DNA of 64,000 bases from Gp6-AA40 sp963818645 (GCA_963818645.1 CAWFTF010000013.1:69337-133336), one strand, 5' to 3'. Shown: positions 29,178-39,147, counted from the stretch's first letter. Numbers and translations are program-made. The notes: generated by a model not told the origin, from the sequence alone.

Positions 29178-29623
29178 TCCCCGTAGTGCTGCGACACGCT
29201 GGGCTCCGCCACGAAGCCGGGAATCGCCATCTGCAGGTAGTCGTGTCGCGACCGAACGGCTCGCAGCGTTCCCTTCGGACCCTTCTGCGAGAGCACCGTA
29301 ATCATCGTCAAGCTCCCTGCCATCGTCCGCTCCATGAAGTGCACGCTGTTCTGTGTCAGCAGCGCCGTCGTATGAGTCGTACCGATTCGCGCGGTGCCAC
29401 CGTCGATGTCGATCTCATCGATGACGAGCGTCAGAGCCGGCCCTGGCTGCATCTCCGCTTTCGGCGTCCAGTCCTTCCAGGAACCTGAGACGGCCACAGG
29501 AAACGAGCACTTCAACATCGTGATGCCGGCCAGTGGATTCTTCTTCTCCCCGCTTTGCGCAGAGGGCAGGGCGGGCGCCTGGAGCAAGACGAGCGTCCAG
29601 ATCATCACGAATGTCGTACGCAT
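29159..29623 (-). CDS. Secreted hypothetical protein
   Basis: 154 residues from ATG 29623, beginning with a signal peptide (TFVMIWTLVLLQAPALPSAQ). I do not recognise the family. Predicted beta-rich, with KCSFPVAVSGSWKD near the N-terminus and two cysteines that could pair. It overlaps the FMN-binding gene by 19 bases and probably shares its transcript, so a periplasmic role beside that protein is possible. Confidence 0.65.
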   Translation of the reverse strand: MRTTFVMIWTLVLLQAPALPSAQSGEKKNPLAGITMLKCSFPVAVSGSWKDWTPKAEMQPGPALTLVIDEIDIDGGTARIGTTHTTALLTQNSVHFMERTMAGSLTMITVLSQKGPKGTLRAVRSRHDYLQMAIPGFVAEPSVSQHYGECEPTE

Positions 29624-29667
29624 CGTCGGCCTTGGAAGCGGGCACGGCTCCTGCATTTCTATCGGGT

Positions 29668-29940
29668 ATGCCTATCTACGAATACGAGTGCGATCTGTGT
29701 ACCCACCGGTTCGAGCAGCTCGTCATGCCTGCGCAGGCGCGACTTGTCGTGGATCGGACGTGTCCGTCGTGCCGGAGCCGCCAGGTGAAGCAAGTGCCGT
29801 CGCTCTTCGCCGTAGACTCCGAGAGCACGCGGCAGACGAACAAGAATCAAGGGCGACGACTGGCGCAGAAGGATCTCACTGAACAGAAGCACGCGGAGAT
29901 GGAAGCGATCGTCCATCATCATCGTGACCATCACGAGTAG
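29668..29940 (+). CDS. FmdB-family zinc-ribbon protein
   Basis: 90 residues. MPIYEYECDLCTHRFEQL and CPSCRSRQVKQVPSLF give the two CxxC pairs of a zinc ribbon characteristic of FmdB regulatory-type proteins (formamidase operon regulator family). The C-terminal tail is His-rich (VHHHRDHHE). Start chosen at ATG 29668 because it is the family N-terminus. The stop codon TAG (29938-29940) is the first three bases of the inverted repeat that follows. Confidence 0.88.
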   Translation: MPIYEYECDLCTHRFEQLVMPAQARLVVDRTCPSCRSRQVKQVPSLFAVDSESTRQTNKNQGRRLAQKDLTEQKHAEMEAIVHHHRDHHE

Positions 29941-30008
29941 GCCGTAAGCGGTAGGCAGTAGGCAGCCAACCCGATGCCTTTTGCATACCGCCTACTGCAT
30001 ACGGCCTA
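29938..30008. repeat. Intergenic inverted repeat, GTAGGCAG type, carrying both stop codons
   Basis: Ends TAGGCCGTA (29938-29946) and TACGGCCTA (30000-30008) are perfect reverse complements. The TAG of the left end terminates fmdB and, on the other strand, the TAG of the right end terminates the cytochrome gene. The interior holds GCGGTAGGCAGTAGGCAG and the inverted ACCGCCTACTGC. A second copy lies at 45172-45273. Confidence 0.85.
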
Positions 30009-30443
30009 CTTAATCTCATACACCCCGTCGGGCGTCTGCGATCGATGCGCCTTGTGGCAGGACGCGCACGTGGCGCTGATTGCACCTGAGGCCGCGACGA
30101 GATTGTCGTAGCTCTTCTCCTTCGCCGCCTTCTCGAGATCGTCGACGCCTTTGAGTCCGGCTTCGGTCGTCGTGATGGCATCGGACACCTTCTTGTCGCT
30201 CCAGAACGCGAGCGTGGTCTTGAACCCGGCCCTCAGCGCGGACACGTGCTTGTCGAGTGGCGTGTAGTCCGGATACGCACCCGCGCTTTCGATGGTCTTG
30301 ACCTCGGCCCGCAACGCCTGCGCGCTCGCGCTGAGATCTTTCATCGCCTTCTGGTACGCCTCGGTTGGCTTTTCATCGGCACGCACCGAAAAGACCGCAA
30401 GGACAAACACAAGTACTGTCACAACGCCAACGCTACGCCGCAT
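30006..30443 (-). CDS. Class II-like cytochrome c, paralogue 1
   Basis: 145 residues: signal peptide (VVTVLVFVLAVFSVRA), an all-helical body and a C-terminal haem site CASCHKAHR, followed by PDGVYEIK at the very end. A helical bundle with C-terminal CxxCH is the cytochrome c-prime/c-556 layout. Periplasmic electron carrier or haem sensor. Paralogues at 30482-30931 and 43800-44246 share EKP(T/S) at the mature N-terminus, a YWQ/FWS-DKKV helix and the DGxYEIK tail. Its stop codon is supplied by an inverted repeat. Confidence 0.85.
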   Translation of the reverse strand: MRRSVGVVTVLVFVLAVFSVRADEKPTEAYQKAMKDLSASAQALRAEVKTIESAGAYPDYTPLDKHVSALRAGFKTTLAFWSDKKVSDAITTTEAGLKGVDDLEKAAKEKSYDNLVAASGAISATCASCHKAHRSQTPDGVYEIK

Positions 30444-30481
30444 ATTCCCCTCAGACGCGACTATGAACTGTGAACCGCGAA

Positions 30482-30931
30482 CTACTTGATCTCATACGTC
30501 CCATCGGGCAGCCGTACCCGATGCGCGGTGTGACACGGCGCGCAAACACCAATCGCGCCGATCTCTCCCGACGATGAGGCCCCGGCGATCGCGGCTTGAG
30601 CGGTGACGACACCGGGATGGTTCTGAGCCTTGGCAGCGGTCTCGAGATCGGTGGCCGCCTTGATGCCGTCCTGCGACAGCTTGATGGCGTCATCGACTTT
30701 CTTGTCCTGCCAGTAGGTCAGGACGACGGCGAAGATCGCTTTCATCGCCGCCGCGTCCTTTTCGATGGCGGCAAAGTCGATGTCTTTCAGGCTGTTGCGC
30801 AGATGGTTATTGACCGTCCCCAGCTCCTTCATCGCTTTCTGGTATTCGGGAGTGGGCTTCTCATTCGCCTGGGACGGGAGTACGAGCAATACCGATAAAC
30901 AGAGCGATAGCGTCACCAGTCTTGCTCGCAT
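30482..30931 (-). CDS. Class II-like cytochrome c, paralogue 2
   Basis: 149 residues from ATG 30931, with signal peptide (LSLCLSVLLVLPSQA). Haem site CAPCHTAHR near the C-terminus, then PDGTYEIK. It has a small Gly/Ser/Ala insertion (ASSSGEIGAIG) just before the haem motif that the other two lack. Tandem with paralogue 1 (38-base gap) and 13 bases after the ankyrin gene, all on the minus strand, so the three are probably co-transcribed. Confidence 0.85.
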   Translation of the reverse strand: MRARLVTLSLCLSVLLVLPSQANEKPTPEYQKAMKELGTVNNHLRNSLKDIDFAAIEKDAAAMKAIFAVVLTYWQDKKVDDAIKLSQDGIKAATDLETAAKAQNHPGVVTAQAAIAGASSSGEIGAIGVCAPCHTAHRVRLPDGTYEIK

Positions 30932-30944
30932 ACTCCCCCTCCCC

Positions 30945-32574
30945 TTACTCCTGTGCGCCGAGACTCGCGAGCACCGTCGCGACCTTCTCGTCGCCGATCT
31001 TCTCGCCGTTGTCTCCACCTGTGATGAACTGGCGACCCGGGTGTTTAGCGACCTGCAGTGGAGTCAGACCACGCCGGTCCTTGATGTCCGTTCTCGCGCC
31101 CTTGCTGATCAGGAACTCGATGACCGTCGGATACTTGTCGGCCGCCGCGATGTGCAGCGCGGTGTCGCCCACGTCGCGGCCGACGAGCGTCCTCGAGTTG
31201 CCGACGTGATACGTCGTGAGCGCACCCCGTGCCGCGTTGATGTCTTCGCCGCCGCTGAACTCCACCGCCAGCTTCATCGTCTCGAGCACTTTCGCCTCGG
31301 AGAACAACCGCTTGCGCTGGAAGTACGCGGTGTTGTCGCCCTGCGCGCCCTTCTCGCCAATCTTCACGAACGGGATGAAGGTGAAGACACCAGGAAACAC
31401 GCCCATCGACGCCATTGTCGGGGTCGTGCCGTCCATCATCGGGGTCTTCGGATCGGCACCCGCCGCAATCAGCACGCGCATCGTGTCGGTCTCGTTCAGC
31501 GCGGTCGCCAGCAAGTACGGCGTCGCGCCAAGGAGATATTCAGGCAACTGGTTGTAGCGCAGGTTGCCATCCGGATCGGGCTGTCCCTTCGTGAGCCGCA
31601 CGTTGACGTCGGCCTTGTGCGCGAGCAGCGCCTTGACGAGGTCGATGTTCTTGCGCGCGACGGCGAAGTGCAGTGCTGTGTGCCCCGCTTCGACGATGTT
31701 CGGGTCGGCGCCTTTGTCGAGCAGGAAGAGCGCCACCTCGCGTATGGTCGTTGTGCGCGGCCAGCATCAGGGCAGTCTCGCCGATGCCGGTCGTCGCATC
31801 CAGGTTGGCGCCCGCGGTGATGAGTATCTTGACCGCGCCAAGGTCACCATCTCTGGCTGCGAAGAGCAGCGGGGTCAGTCCACCCTTGTCGATCCAGCGA
31901 AGTCCGGGCCGGGATCCGTCCGACTCGAGCGTGTGATCGGCAATTCCCGTCAGTCGACCGCCCTGAGGGTTGCCTCTGGAGAAACTGACGAACTCGCGAC
32001 GGAGCTCCGTGCGAGCGTTGACATCGGCCCTCGAGTCGATCAGCAGACGCATGACCTCGTACTGCTTCTGAGCGACCGCCCAGTGCAGCGCTGTCTGTTC
32101 GCGGCCGCCGCCCTTGGCGTTGACGTTTGCGCCGGCGGCGATGAGTGCCTTGATCACTGAGATGTTTCCAGCGCGAACCGCGGTCATGAGCGGCGTTTCA
32201 CCGGTGGAGGTGGCGATGTTGACGTCAGCGCCGGCCTTGATCAGGCGCTGCACCGCAAGCAGGTTCGCGTTCTCGGCCGCGAGCGAGAGCGGTGTCACGC
32301 CATAGTCGTTCTTCACGTTCACGGCGGCGCCGGCCGAAAGGAGCAACTCGACGCTTTCCATGTCGTCCCAGTGTGTGGCCCAGTGGAGTGCCGTTGCCCC
32401 GTCGGGCTGGGGCGCGTTGACATCTCCCTTTTGCTTGATCAGGGTGCGAATCGCCGCGCGGTCCTGCTGGCGGGCGGCGTCTGCAAGCGGGCTGGCTGCG
32501 GCTTCTGCCATTGCTGGCAGGGCCAGAGCCAGACCCACGGCAACTACCCACGTACGTTCTCTTTTCATATGCAA
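30945..32574 (-). CDS. Secreted ankyrin-repeat protein, frameshifted
   Basis: About 542 residues if repaired. Signal peptide (WVVAVGLALALPAMAEA) then a run of ankyrin repeats, e.g. DGATALHWATHWDDMESVEL, TGETPLMTAVRAGN and GHTALHFAVARKNIDLVKAL, through to the C-terminus. Periplasmic or surface scaffold. The frame breaks near 31746: removing one G from the GG at 31746-31747 joins LMLAAHND to IREVALFLLDKG. In Acidobacteria and Planctomycetes, such ankyrin proteins often neighbour DUF1552/DUF1592 genes, as here. Confidence 0.88.
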
Positions 32575-32599
32575 CCCTTCGTCCTCGTGGTCACGAGAT

Positions 32600-32691
32600 C
32601 AACTCCCAATTCCCAACTTCCAATTCCCAAAGGTCCAACTCCCAAATTTCTCGGCGATTGGGCGTTGGGAGTTGGCCGTTTGGGAGTTTTC
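32600..32691. repeat. Intergenic inverted repeat, CTCCCAA type
   Basis: Left arm CAACTCCCAATTCCCAACTT..., right arm GGGCGTTGGGAGTTGGCC...TTGGGAG. It lies downstream of the DUF1552 stop (32704) and upstream of the ankyrin gene. Confidence 0.85.
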
Positions 32692-32703
32692 ACAGATTCG
32701 GGT

Positions 32704-34017
32704 TTAGACAGAGATCCCTTCCAGCTTGCCCGTGCTGTTGCCCAGTTTGTCGACCTCGACACCGAACTTGTCCATCAACGTCATGTGCAGGTTGGCCAGC
32801 GGCGCACCCTTCTGCATCACGTGCATGTCGCCCTTGAGGACCGCGCCGCCGCCACCGGCAACGACGATCGGCAGGTTCTGCGGCAGGTGTATGTTGCCGT
32901 CGCTGAGACCCGAACCGTAGACGAGCACGGTGTGATCGAGCAGCGACCCGTCGCCATCTGGCGTCGACTCGAGCTTCTTCAGGAAGTGTGCGAACAGCGA
33001 CACCTGATAGGTGTTGATCATCGTGATGTTCTCGAGGCGCGCCGTGACGTCCGGGTTGTGCGTCGTCGAGTGGTGCGGCTCGTTCATGCCGATTTCCGGG
33101 AACCGGCGGCTGCTGGTCTCGCGTTCCATCATCAGCGTCGACACACGGGTCGTGTCGCTCTGGAAGGCCAGCGTCATCAGATCGAACATCAGCTTCGCGT
33201 GGTCGCCGTAGACGGGCGGCGCACCGGCCGGCGCTTCCATCGTTGGCGGCAATGCGTCGTTGTCCTGTTCGGCTTTGCGGATGCGGCGTTCGACTTCGCG
33301 GACCGCCTGCATGTATTCCTGCACTTTGGCGCGATCGCCGTTGCCGATCTTGCGCTCGAGGTCGGCGACATCCGAGGTCACCGAGTCGAGCAGGCTGCGA
33401 TTCGACTCGATGCGCGCGCGGCGGGCTGCCGGCGTCGTGCTCTCCGCTTCGCCGAATAGACGCTCGAACACCTCGCGCGGGTTCGTCTCCGCCGGGAGCG
33501 GAGTCGTCGGCGTGCTATACGCCAGCGTCGTGAGGTAGCCGCAGTTGGCCGCCTCGCAGTCACCGACCATGGCCAGCGATTCCAGGCCGAGCTCGAGCGA
33601 GGGCAGCTTGTTCTCCTGCCCGATCTGCTGTGCGATGAACTGGTCCATCGAGACGCCGGCGTGAATGTTCGCACCGCCGCGCGCGCGCACGTCGGTGAGG
33701 AAGGCACTGGCCGCGCCCGGATGGCCGATGCCCGCGTTGTCGAGACCGCTGACTACCGTCAACTGCTTCCGGAAGGGCGCCAGGGGCTGCATGATCGGCG
33801 TCATCTCGAAGCCGGCGCCAGTCGTCTTCGGCGTCCAGTTCTCCATGACCATGCCCATCGGCACATACATCGCCGCGAAGCGCATGATCGGCTTGGCAGC
33901 TGTCCTGCCGACCGCTGTGAAGGCCGGCACCATGCCGTCAAGCAGAGGCAACGCGAGCGTCGTGCCGATACCGCGCAGCACCGTGCGGCGACTGATGGCT
34001 TTCTTCGTGATGAACAT
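32704..34017 (-). CDS. DUF1552 protein with Tat-type signal
   Basis: 437 residues. Twin-arginine-like leader KKAISRRTVLRGIGTTLALP, then the DUF1552 domain: KPIMRFAAMYVPMGMVMENW, GLDNAGIGHPGAASAFLT and, near the C-terminus, LLDHTVLVYGSGLSDGNIH. Fold related to sulfatase/alkaline-phosphatase-like DUF1501 proteins, but the activity is unknown. DUF1552 is nearly always paired with a DUF1592 haem protein, which precedes it here: its ATG (34017) touches that gene's stop. Exported folded, probably with a metal or cofactor. Confidence 0.92.
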   Translation of the reverse strand: MFITKKAISRRTVLRGIGTTLALPLLDGMVPAFTAVGRTAAKPIMRFAAMYVPMGMVMENWTPKTTGAGFEMTPIMQPLAPFRKQLTVVSGLDNAGIGHPGAASAFLTDVRARGGANIHAGVSMDQFIAQQIGQENKLPSLELGLESLAMVGDCEAANCGYLTTLAYSTPTTPLPAETNPREVFERLFGEAESTTPAARRARIESNRSLLDSVTSDVADLERKIGNGDRAKVQEYMQAVREVERRIRKAEQDNDALPPTMEAPAGAPPVYGDHAKLMFDLMTLAFQSDTTRVSTLMMERETSSRRFPEIGMNEPHHSTTHNPDVTARLENITMINTYQVSLFAHFLKKLESTPDGDGSLLDHTVLVYGSGLSDGNIHLPQNLPIVVAGGGGAVLKGDMHVMQKGAPLANLHMTLMDKFGVEVDKLGNSTGKLEGISV

Positions 34018-36586
34018 TACTCGGCTCCCTTCGATTGATACTGAAACGGCATGCTGTTGACGATTCCAAGAATGACCGACGACCACCGGTTGCTGTGTTC
34101 GGCGGCCTCCTTCGTGATCTGGCGCAGCGCCGGGCGGTCGTAGTACTCGACCGGGCGTCCGAGCGCGTAAACCATCATCTTTTCCGCCACCGTCGTGACG
34201 AACTGATCGCGGCGCGACGCGAGGATTTGCTGAACACCGACGGGGCCATCGACTTTCGTGCCGTCGAGCAGCGCCACCTTCGTGTCGATCGGCTTGCCGC
34301 CGTCGGTGGTGCGCCAGGCACCGACGCCGTCGTAGTTCTCCAGCGCGAAGCCCCAGGGATCCATGCGCGCGTGACAGTTGGCGCAGACCGGGTTCGTCCG
34401 GTGACGCTCGAGCGCCGCACGTATCGAGAGCGGTGCACCGTCGTCGTCTTCCGGCTTGAGCGTGGTGTCGATGTTCGGCGGCGGCGGCGGGACAGGCGAG
34501 CCGAGGATGTTGTTGAGGACCCACTTCCCACGCAGCACAGGCGATGTGCGATTGGCCTGCGAGGTGACCGTCAGGATGCTCCCATGACCCAGCAGACCGA
34601 CGCGGTTCGCGGGCATCGTCACCTTGCGGAAGCGATTGCCGACGATGTTCGGGATGCCGTAGTGGCGGGCGAGCCGCTCGTTGATGAACGAGTAGTTTGC
34701 TGTGAGGAGATCGCCGATCGGCCGATCCTCTCGCATCATGCCGTCAATCAAACGCTCGGTCTCCTCCTTGAACGCCAGCCGGAGCTCGCCGTCGAACTCG
34801 GGATACACGTCCTCGACCGGTGTCGAGCCTTCGAGCCGGCGGAGCTCCAGCCACTGGGCTGAGAAGTTATCGACGAGCGCACGCGACCGCGGGTCGCTCA
34901 GCATCCGTTTGACCTGCGCCTCGAGCACGGTGCGGTCGCGCAACCGGCCCTTCTCTGCCAGGCCGAGCAACTCGTCATCTGGGATGCTGCTCCAGAGGAA
35001 GAACGACAGCCGCGACGCAAGGTCAATGTCGCTGAGTCGCGACACGCCGGCCGACTTCGGCGGTGTCAGCGTCGTGAGGTTGGCGGGTGCGTCCTGGGCA
35101 CGCAGCATGAGACCTCGGGCTGCCGCGGGCATTACCGCAACCGGGCGGCCGGTGGTGCTGGCGTCGGTGGTGGCAGGAGTCGGGACGCGGAACAGGAAAT
35201 GCGGACTGGTGAGAATGCGCTCGATGCCGCCCTGGATGCAGCCGTCGAAACCCTTCGACAGGCCTGCGCGGCAGAACCGCATCAGCGTCTGAACCTCGCC
35301 GTCGTTCACCGGGCGCCGATACGCGCGGCGCGCGATGCTGGAGAGGATCTTCGTCGCACACGGCTCGAGCTCGGCTTCCGTCGTCGGCCGGCACGTGAAG
35401 ATCTTCTTGCGGCTGGCGCTCTCCTCTGACGGTTTGGCCCCGAACGGACCGGCGATCTCGACCGTCTTGATCGCGATGTTGCCGCCGCGCTCCTCGTCGG
35501 GATTGGCGCCAGGCGGCAGCACGAACGATTCGTCGGCGTCCCAGCGGCGCGCTGGCAGCGCCAGCGCCACCACGTGGCTACCGGCAGTCGCGAAGAAGCG
35601 CGCCTCGAACACCGAGTCGCCGTCGAGCGAGTTCTTCTCGAACTCCGAGTCGCCCAGATCGTCTTGCGAGTAGCCCTCGGCCGGCGGCGTGCCCTTCATC
35701 AGCCCCGCCTGGTCGAACAGCTTCACGCGTGCGCCGTCGAGCCGCACGTCGATCGGCTGCGCGTGATGGCCAAGGCCGCGAATGTATTCGTTCTGCGTCC
35801 GCTTCAGCCGAAGCTGGACGGTGTACTCGCCGTCGAGCGGGAACGAGTGGCGAACCGTGACGCCGCGCGCGCCGAACGGGAGATCCTCGCTCGCCCGGTC
35901 ACGCTGTTTCAGCGAGCCGTCGATGCCGTAGAGCACCGGCGCCACCATCATCGTGGCGTCACCAACAGCGAGGCGACTCACCTGCCTGCCGAGCGACATG
36001 TAACGCTCGAGCAGCATCGGCGAGACCGTCAACGCCTCCGCAATATTGTCGAAGCCACCGGTCGCGTTCTCGCTGGGCAGGAGCGAAACCGGAATCTCCA
36101 GGCTGAGCAGGTCGCGGACGGCGTTCGTGTATTCCGTCCGATTCAGCCGATGCGGCGTCACGCGCCCGGCGGTGGGGATCGCGGCCGCCGCTTTGTCGAG
36201 CTCCCCTTCCAGATAGGACGCGAGGCCCATCGAGACCGCCGGCTCAGGCCGCGGCCGTCCGGCCGGAGGCATGTCGCCGACCGCGCAGCTTGTGCGCCAC
36301 CTTCTCCCAAATCTCCGGGGCCATCGAAGGATGCTCGATGTCAACTTCGCCGAGCGAGAGTCCGCCAGTCTTCAGCCGCTCGTTGTGGCACGTGACGCAG
36401 GTACTGGTCGACGAGCGCGCGCGGCGATGGCGCCGCTGGCTGTGCCGCCGCAGTGGACGCTGACTGAGGATGCGGCTCTGGTGTGGCCGCCGCTTCTGGC
36501 AGCCGTTCCGCAGAAACGCTGAAGTAGCCTGCGCCGACCAGCGCGATGGCCAGTGACGCCACACTCATTCTCGTGAGAGTCGACAT
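34017..36586 (-). CDS. DUF1587/1592/1588/1585 protein with N-terminal cytochrome-type domain, frameshifted
   Basis: About 855 residues if repaired. Signal sequence (VASLAIALVGAGYFSVSA), then a planctomycete cytochrome C domain with the haem motif CVTCHNERLKTGGLSL, then the domains DUF1587 (PHRLNRTEYTNAVRDLLSLE), DUF1595, DUF1592 (DIDLASRLSFFLWSSIPDDE), DUF1588 (GILGHGSILTVTSQANRTSP region) and DUF1585 (C-terminal DGTKVDGPVGVQQILASRRD). Two single-base insertions break it: in GG at 36400-36401 (before CVTCHN) and CC at 36281-36282 (before VGDMPPAGRP). Likely an exported haem enzyme acting with the DUF1552 partner. Confidence 0.9.
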
Positions 36587-37065
36587 GCCGGTTGTTCCTC
36601 CTCCGCGCCTGCCTCGCACGATGCTCAGCTCGGTCGCGTAGGTTTTTGCTTTGTCCGCGACATGAGCAAGATGAGGACCATCTGCGTCGCGCGCACGACA
36701 ATCGTTTGATTTCCTAGCAAAGTCTCGCATCGACGCTGTCGTCGTAACGACGCATCGTCTTTCACGACGCGCGGACTCGACATTCGTGTCGATGAATGAG
36801 CCGAATGGTGCGACATCAATGTTCACGAGGAAAGAACGGAGGTGCTCCGTCGTTTCCCCCGGCGGTCGCGAGCAGCGGACATTTGTGTCGATAGAGGATC
36901 GAGAACCCTGACGGAAGTGTCTGAGTGTGCGTGCGCGCTCAGCCTTCTGATGCGAGGAGCCAACGGCGTCGCACGCAAAACGCGTGAGAAGTCCGAGCAA
37001 AGCGCACGAGTGCGCGTGAGACGAGCGAGTGAGCCTCTGGTTTGCATGGGACACAACATTCACCC
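36587..37065. promoter_or_regulatory. Divergent promoter region with duplicated operator-like site
   Basis: No gene seen. The region separates the DUF1592 gene (minus) from the ABC transporter operon (plus). A 15-base sequence GACATTYGTGTCGAT occurs at 36779-36793 and 36878-36892, 99 bases apart. The first copy sits in a perfect inverted repeat TCGACA-TTCG-TGTCGA (36777-36792); the second keeps GACA-TTTG-TGTC. Spacing and symmetry suggest a dimeric repressor or activator binding both. Confidence 0.5.
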
Positions 37066-38262
37066 ATGACAAGACACCTCACCCACCTTGCCCTTGCTCT
37101 GCTCACATCGCTCACGACCTGGTCCTGTGCCGCGCAGGCAGCCGACGATGTTCGCATCGGCGCGCCTCTCGCGCTGACCGGCAGCCTTGCCGACGAAGGC
37201 AAGAAGCAGGCGCTCGCATACGACATGTGGCTCACACGGGTGAACGCGGCCGGCGGAATCGACGTCGATGGGCAGAAGAAAAAGGTGACGCTCGTCACGT
37301 ACGACTACCAGAGCGACGGCAAGCGTGCGCAGCAGCTCGCTGAAAAGCTCATCACCGACGACAAAGTGCACGTGGTAATGGCCCCATTTGGATCGGGCCA
37401 CACCAAGATCGTCGCGGGTGTCGCCGAGCGCTACGGCGTCCCGGTCGTCGCATCAGTCGCGTCATCGGAGTCGGTCTACGACCAGGGCTTCAAGAACCTG
37501 TTCGGCACGCTGGCGCCCAACTCCGGCCTCGTCGACGCGATGCTGACGCTCTTCACCCGCGAGTACCCGAGCCTCAAGAAAGTTGCCATCCTCGGCCGTG
37601 ACGATGTGTTTCCGCGCGACATGGCCGAGACGCTGAGAACGCGGGCAGGAATTGCAGGGCTCGAGGTCGTGTACTCGGAGTTCTACTCGAATGGGACGAT
37701 CGACCATTCGGCGGCGCTCGCCAAGATCAAAGGGCTCGCGCCCGACTGGATCTACATCACCGGTTACTCGCAGGACTTGATCCTGGCCCGCAAACAGATG
37801 CACGACATCGGCCTTACGGCGCCCATCGTCACCATGATCACGGGGCCCGCGTATCGCGAGTTCATCGAAGGTCTTGGACCGCTGGCTGAAGGGGTCACCA
37901 GCGTGACGTGGTGGCATCACACGACGACCTACGAGTCCGATGATGTCTGGGGCTCGACGAAAGCGTTCTACGAGGACTTCAAGTCGCACGAGTCGTCAGA
38001 CCCCGACTACATCCATGCCGCGTCAGCCGCGGCGCTCGTCGCTGTGCAGAAAGCCATCGAGAGCGCCCGCTCGCTCGAGCCGACGAAGATCAGCAGTGCA
38101 CTCCGCACGCTCAACCTGGCGACCTTCTACGGCCCCATCGTGTTCGACGAGCACGGCATGAATGCCGCGCGCGATCTTCCAATCCTGCAGGTCCAGGGGC
38201 AGGAGGTGAAAGTGCTGTTTCCCGCCTCGATTGCGCAGGCAAAACTGGCGATGTTCAAGTAG
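37066..38262 (+). CDS. ABC transporter substrate-binding protein (branched-chain amino acid/amide type)
   Basis: 398 residues from ATG 37066: a signal peptide (LALALLTSLTTWSCAAQA) and a LivJ/LivK-like periplasmic binding fold (DVRIGAPLALTGSLADEGKK, GVPVVASVASSESVYDQG, PDWIYITGYSQDLILARKQM). First gene of a complete transporter whose other four genes follow on the same strand. The family binds branched-chain amino acids but also urea, short amides, or aromatic acids, so the ligand is open. Confidence 0.92.
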   Translation: MTRHLTHLALALLTSLTTWSCAAQAADDVRIGAPLALTGSLADEGKKQALAYDMWLTRVNAAGGIDVDGQKKKVTLVTYDYQSDGKRAQQLAEKLITDDKVHVVMAPFGSGHTKIVAGVAERYGVPVVASVASSESVYDQGFKNLFGTLAPNSGLVDAMLTLFTREYPSLKKVAILGRDDVFPRDMAETLRTRAGIAGLEVVYSEFYSNGTIDHSAALAKIKGLAPDWIYITGYSQDLILARKQMHDIGLTAPIVTMITGPAYREFIEGLGPLAEGVTSVTWWHHTTTYESDDVWGSTKAFYEDFKSHESSDPDYIHAASAAALVAVQKAIESARSLEPTKISSALRTLNLATFYGPIVFDEHGMNAARDLPILQVQGQEVKVLFPASIAQAKLAMFK

Positions 38263-38286
38263 GCCCTTTCCCACAGCCGAGAGGGT

Positions 38287-39147
38287 ATGGACATCCTTCA
38301 GATTCTCGTCAACGGCCTGCTGCTGGGCGCGCTCTACGCGTGCATCGCAGTCGGGTTCTCGCTCGTCTGGGGTGTGTTGAACGTGATCAACATGCTCCAC
38401 GGATCCTTCATCGTGCTCGGCGGGTATCTGGCCTTCTTCGCCTGGCGCGACCTCGGCGTGCACCCGCTGATCTCGCTCGTGGGCATCGCCGCGCTGCTCT
38501 TCGCGCTCGGATGGGTGCTGCAGTACGGCCTCATCAACCATGTCGTGGCCAGGCCGGTGCTGACCACGCTGACCCTGACCTTCGGCCTCGACATGATTGT
38601 CTACAACTTCATGACGCTGGCGTTCACCGCGACACCGCGGCGGGTCGCGCTCGATCTGGGAGTCCTGCGCGCGTTTGACGTCGTCGTGCCGGTCGACCGA
38701 ATCGTTGCGATGGTGCTCGCGTTCGCATTGACGGCACTGCTCTTCTTCGTGCTCCGGACGTCCGCGCTCGGCCGCGCGATCGTCGCCGTACGGATGGATC
38801 GTGACGCCGCCTCACTGATGGGCATCCGTGTCGAGCGCATCTACGCCGTCACCTTCGGTATCGGTGCCCTGATGGCCGGCGCCTGCGGCAGCCTGCTGGC
38901 CGTCGTCTATCCGGTCACCACGATGATGGCCGATCAATTTCTGGGTAAGGCCTTCGTCGTGTGCGTCATCGGCGGACTTGGCAGCGTGCCCGGAGCGCTG
39001 GCGGGCGGGATTGCGCTTGGGCTGATCGAGAGCGTGTCCGGAAACCTCGTCGGGCCACAGCATGCGATGACGATCGGATTCTCATTGATGATCCTGCTCC
39101 TCATGACACGGCCCACAGGCCTCCTCGGCACACAAGGGTACGAATGA
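38287..39147 (+). CDS. livH: Branched-chain amino acid-type ABC permease LivH
   Basis: 286 residues, about 8 membrane segments. Begins MDILQILVNGLLLGALYACI and has the conserved GVLNVINMLHGSFIVLGGYL, where LivH proteins have the ...NFAHG... loop, and the C-terminal FVVCVIGGLGSVPGALAGG (permease EAA-like loop). It forms the channel with LivM. Its stop overlaps the livM start as ATGA (39144-39147). Confidence 0.93.
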   Translation: MDILQILVNGLLLGALYACIAVGFSLVWGVLNVINMLHGSFIVLGGYLAFFAWRDLGVHPLISLVGIAALLFALGWVLQYGLINHVVARPVLTTLTLTFGLDMIVYNFMTLAFTATPRRVALDLGVLRAFDVVVPVDRIVAMVLAFALTALLFFVLRTSALGRAIVAVRMDRDAASLMGIRVERIYAVTFGIGALMAGACGSLLAVVYPVTTMMADQFLGKAFVVCVIGGLGSVPGALAGGIALGLIESVSGNLVGPQHAMTIGFSLMILLLMTRPTGLLGTQGYE

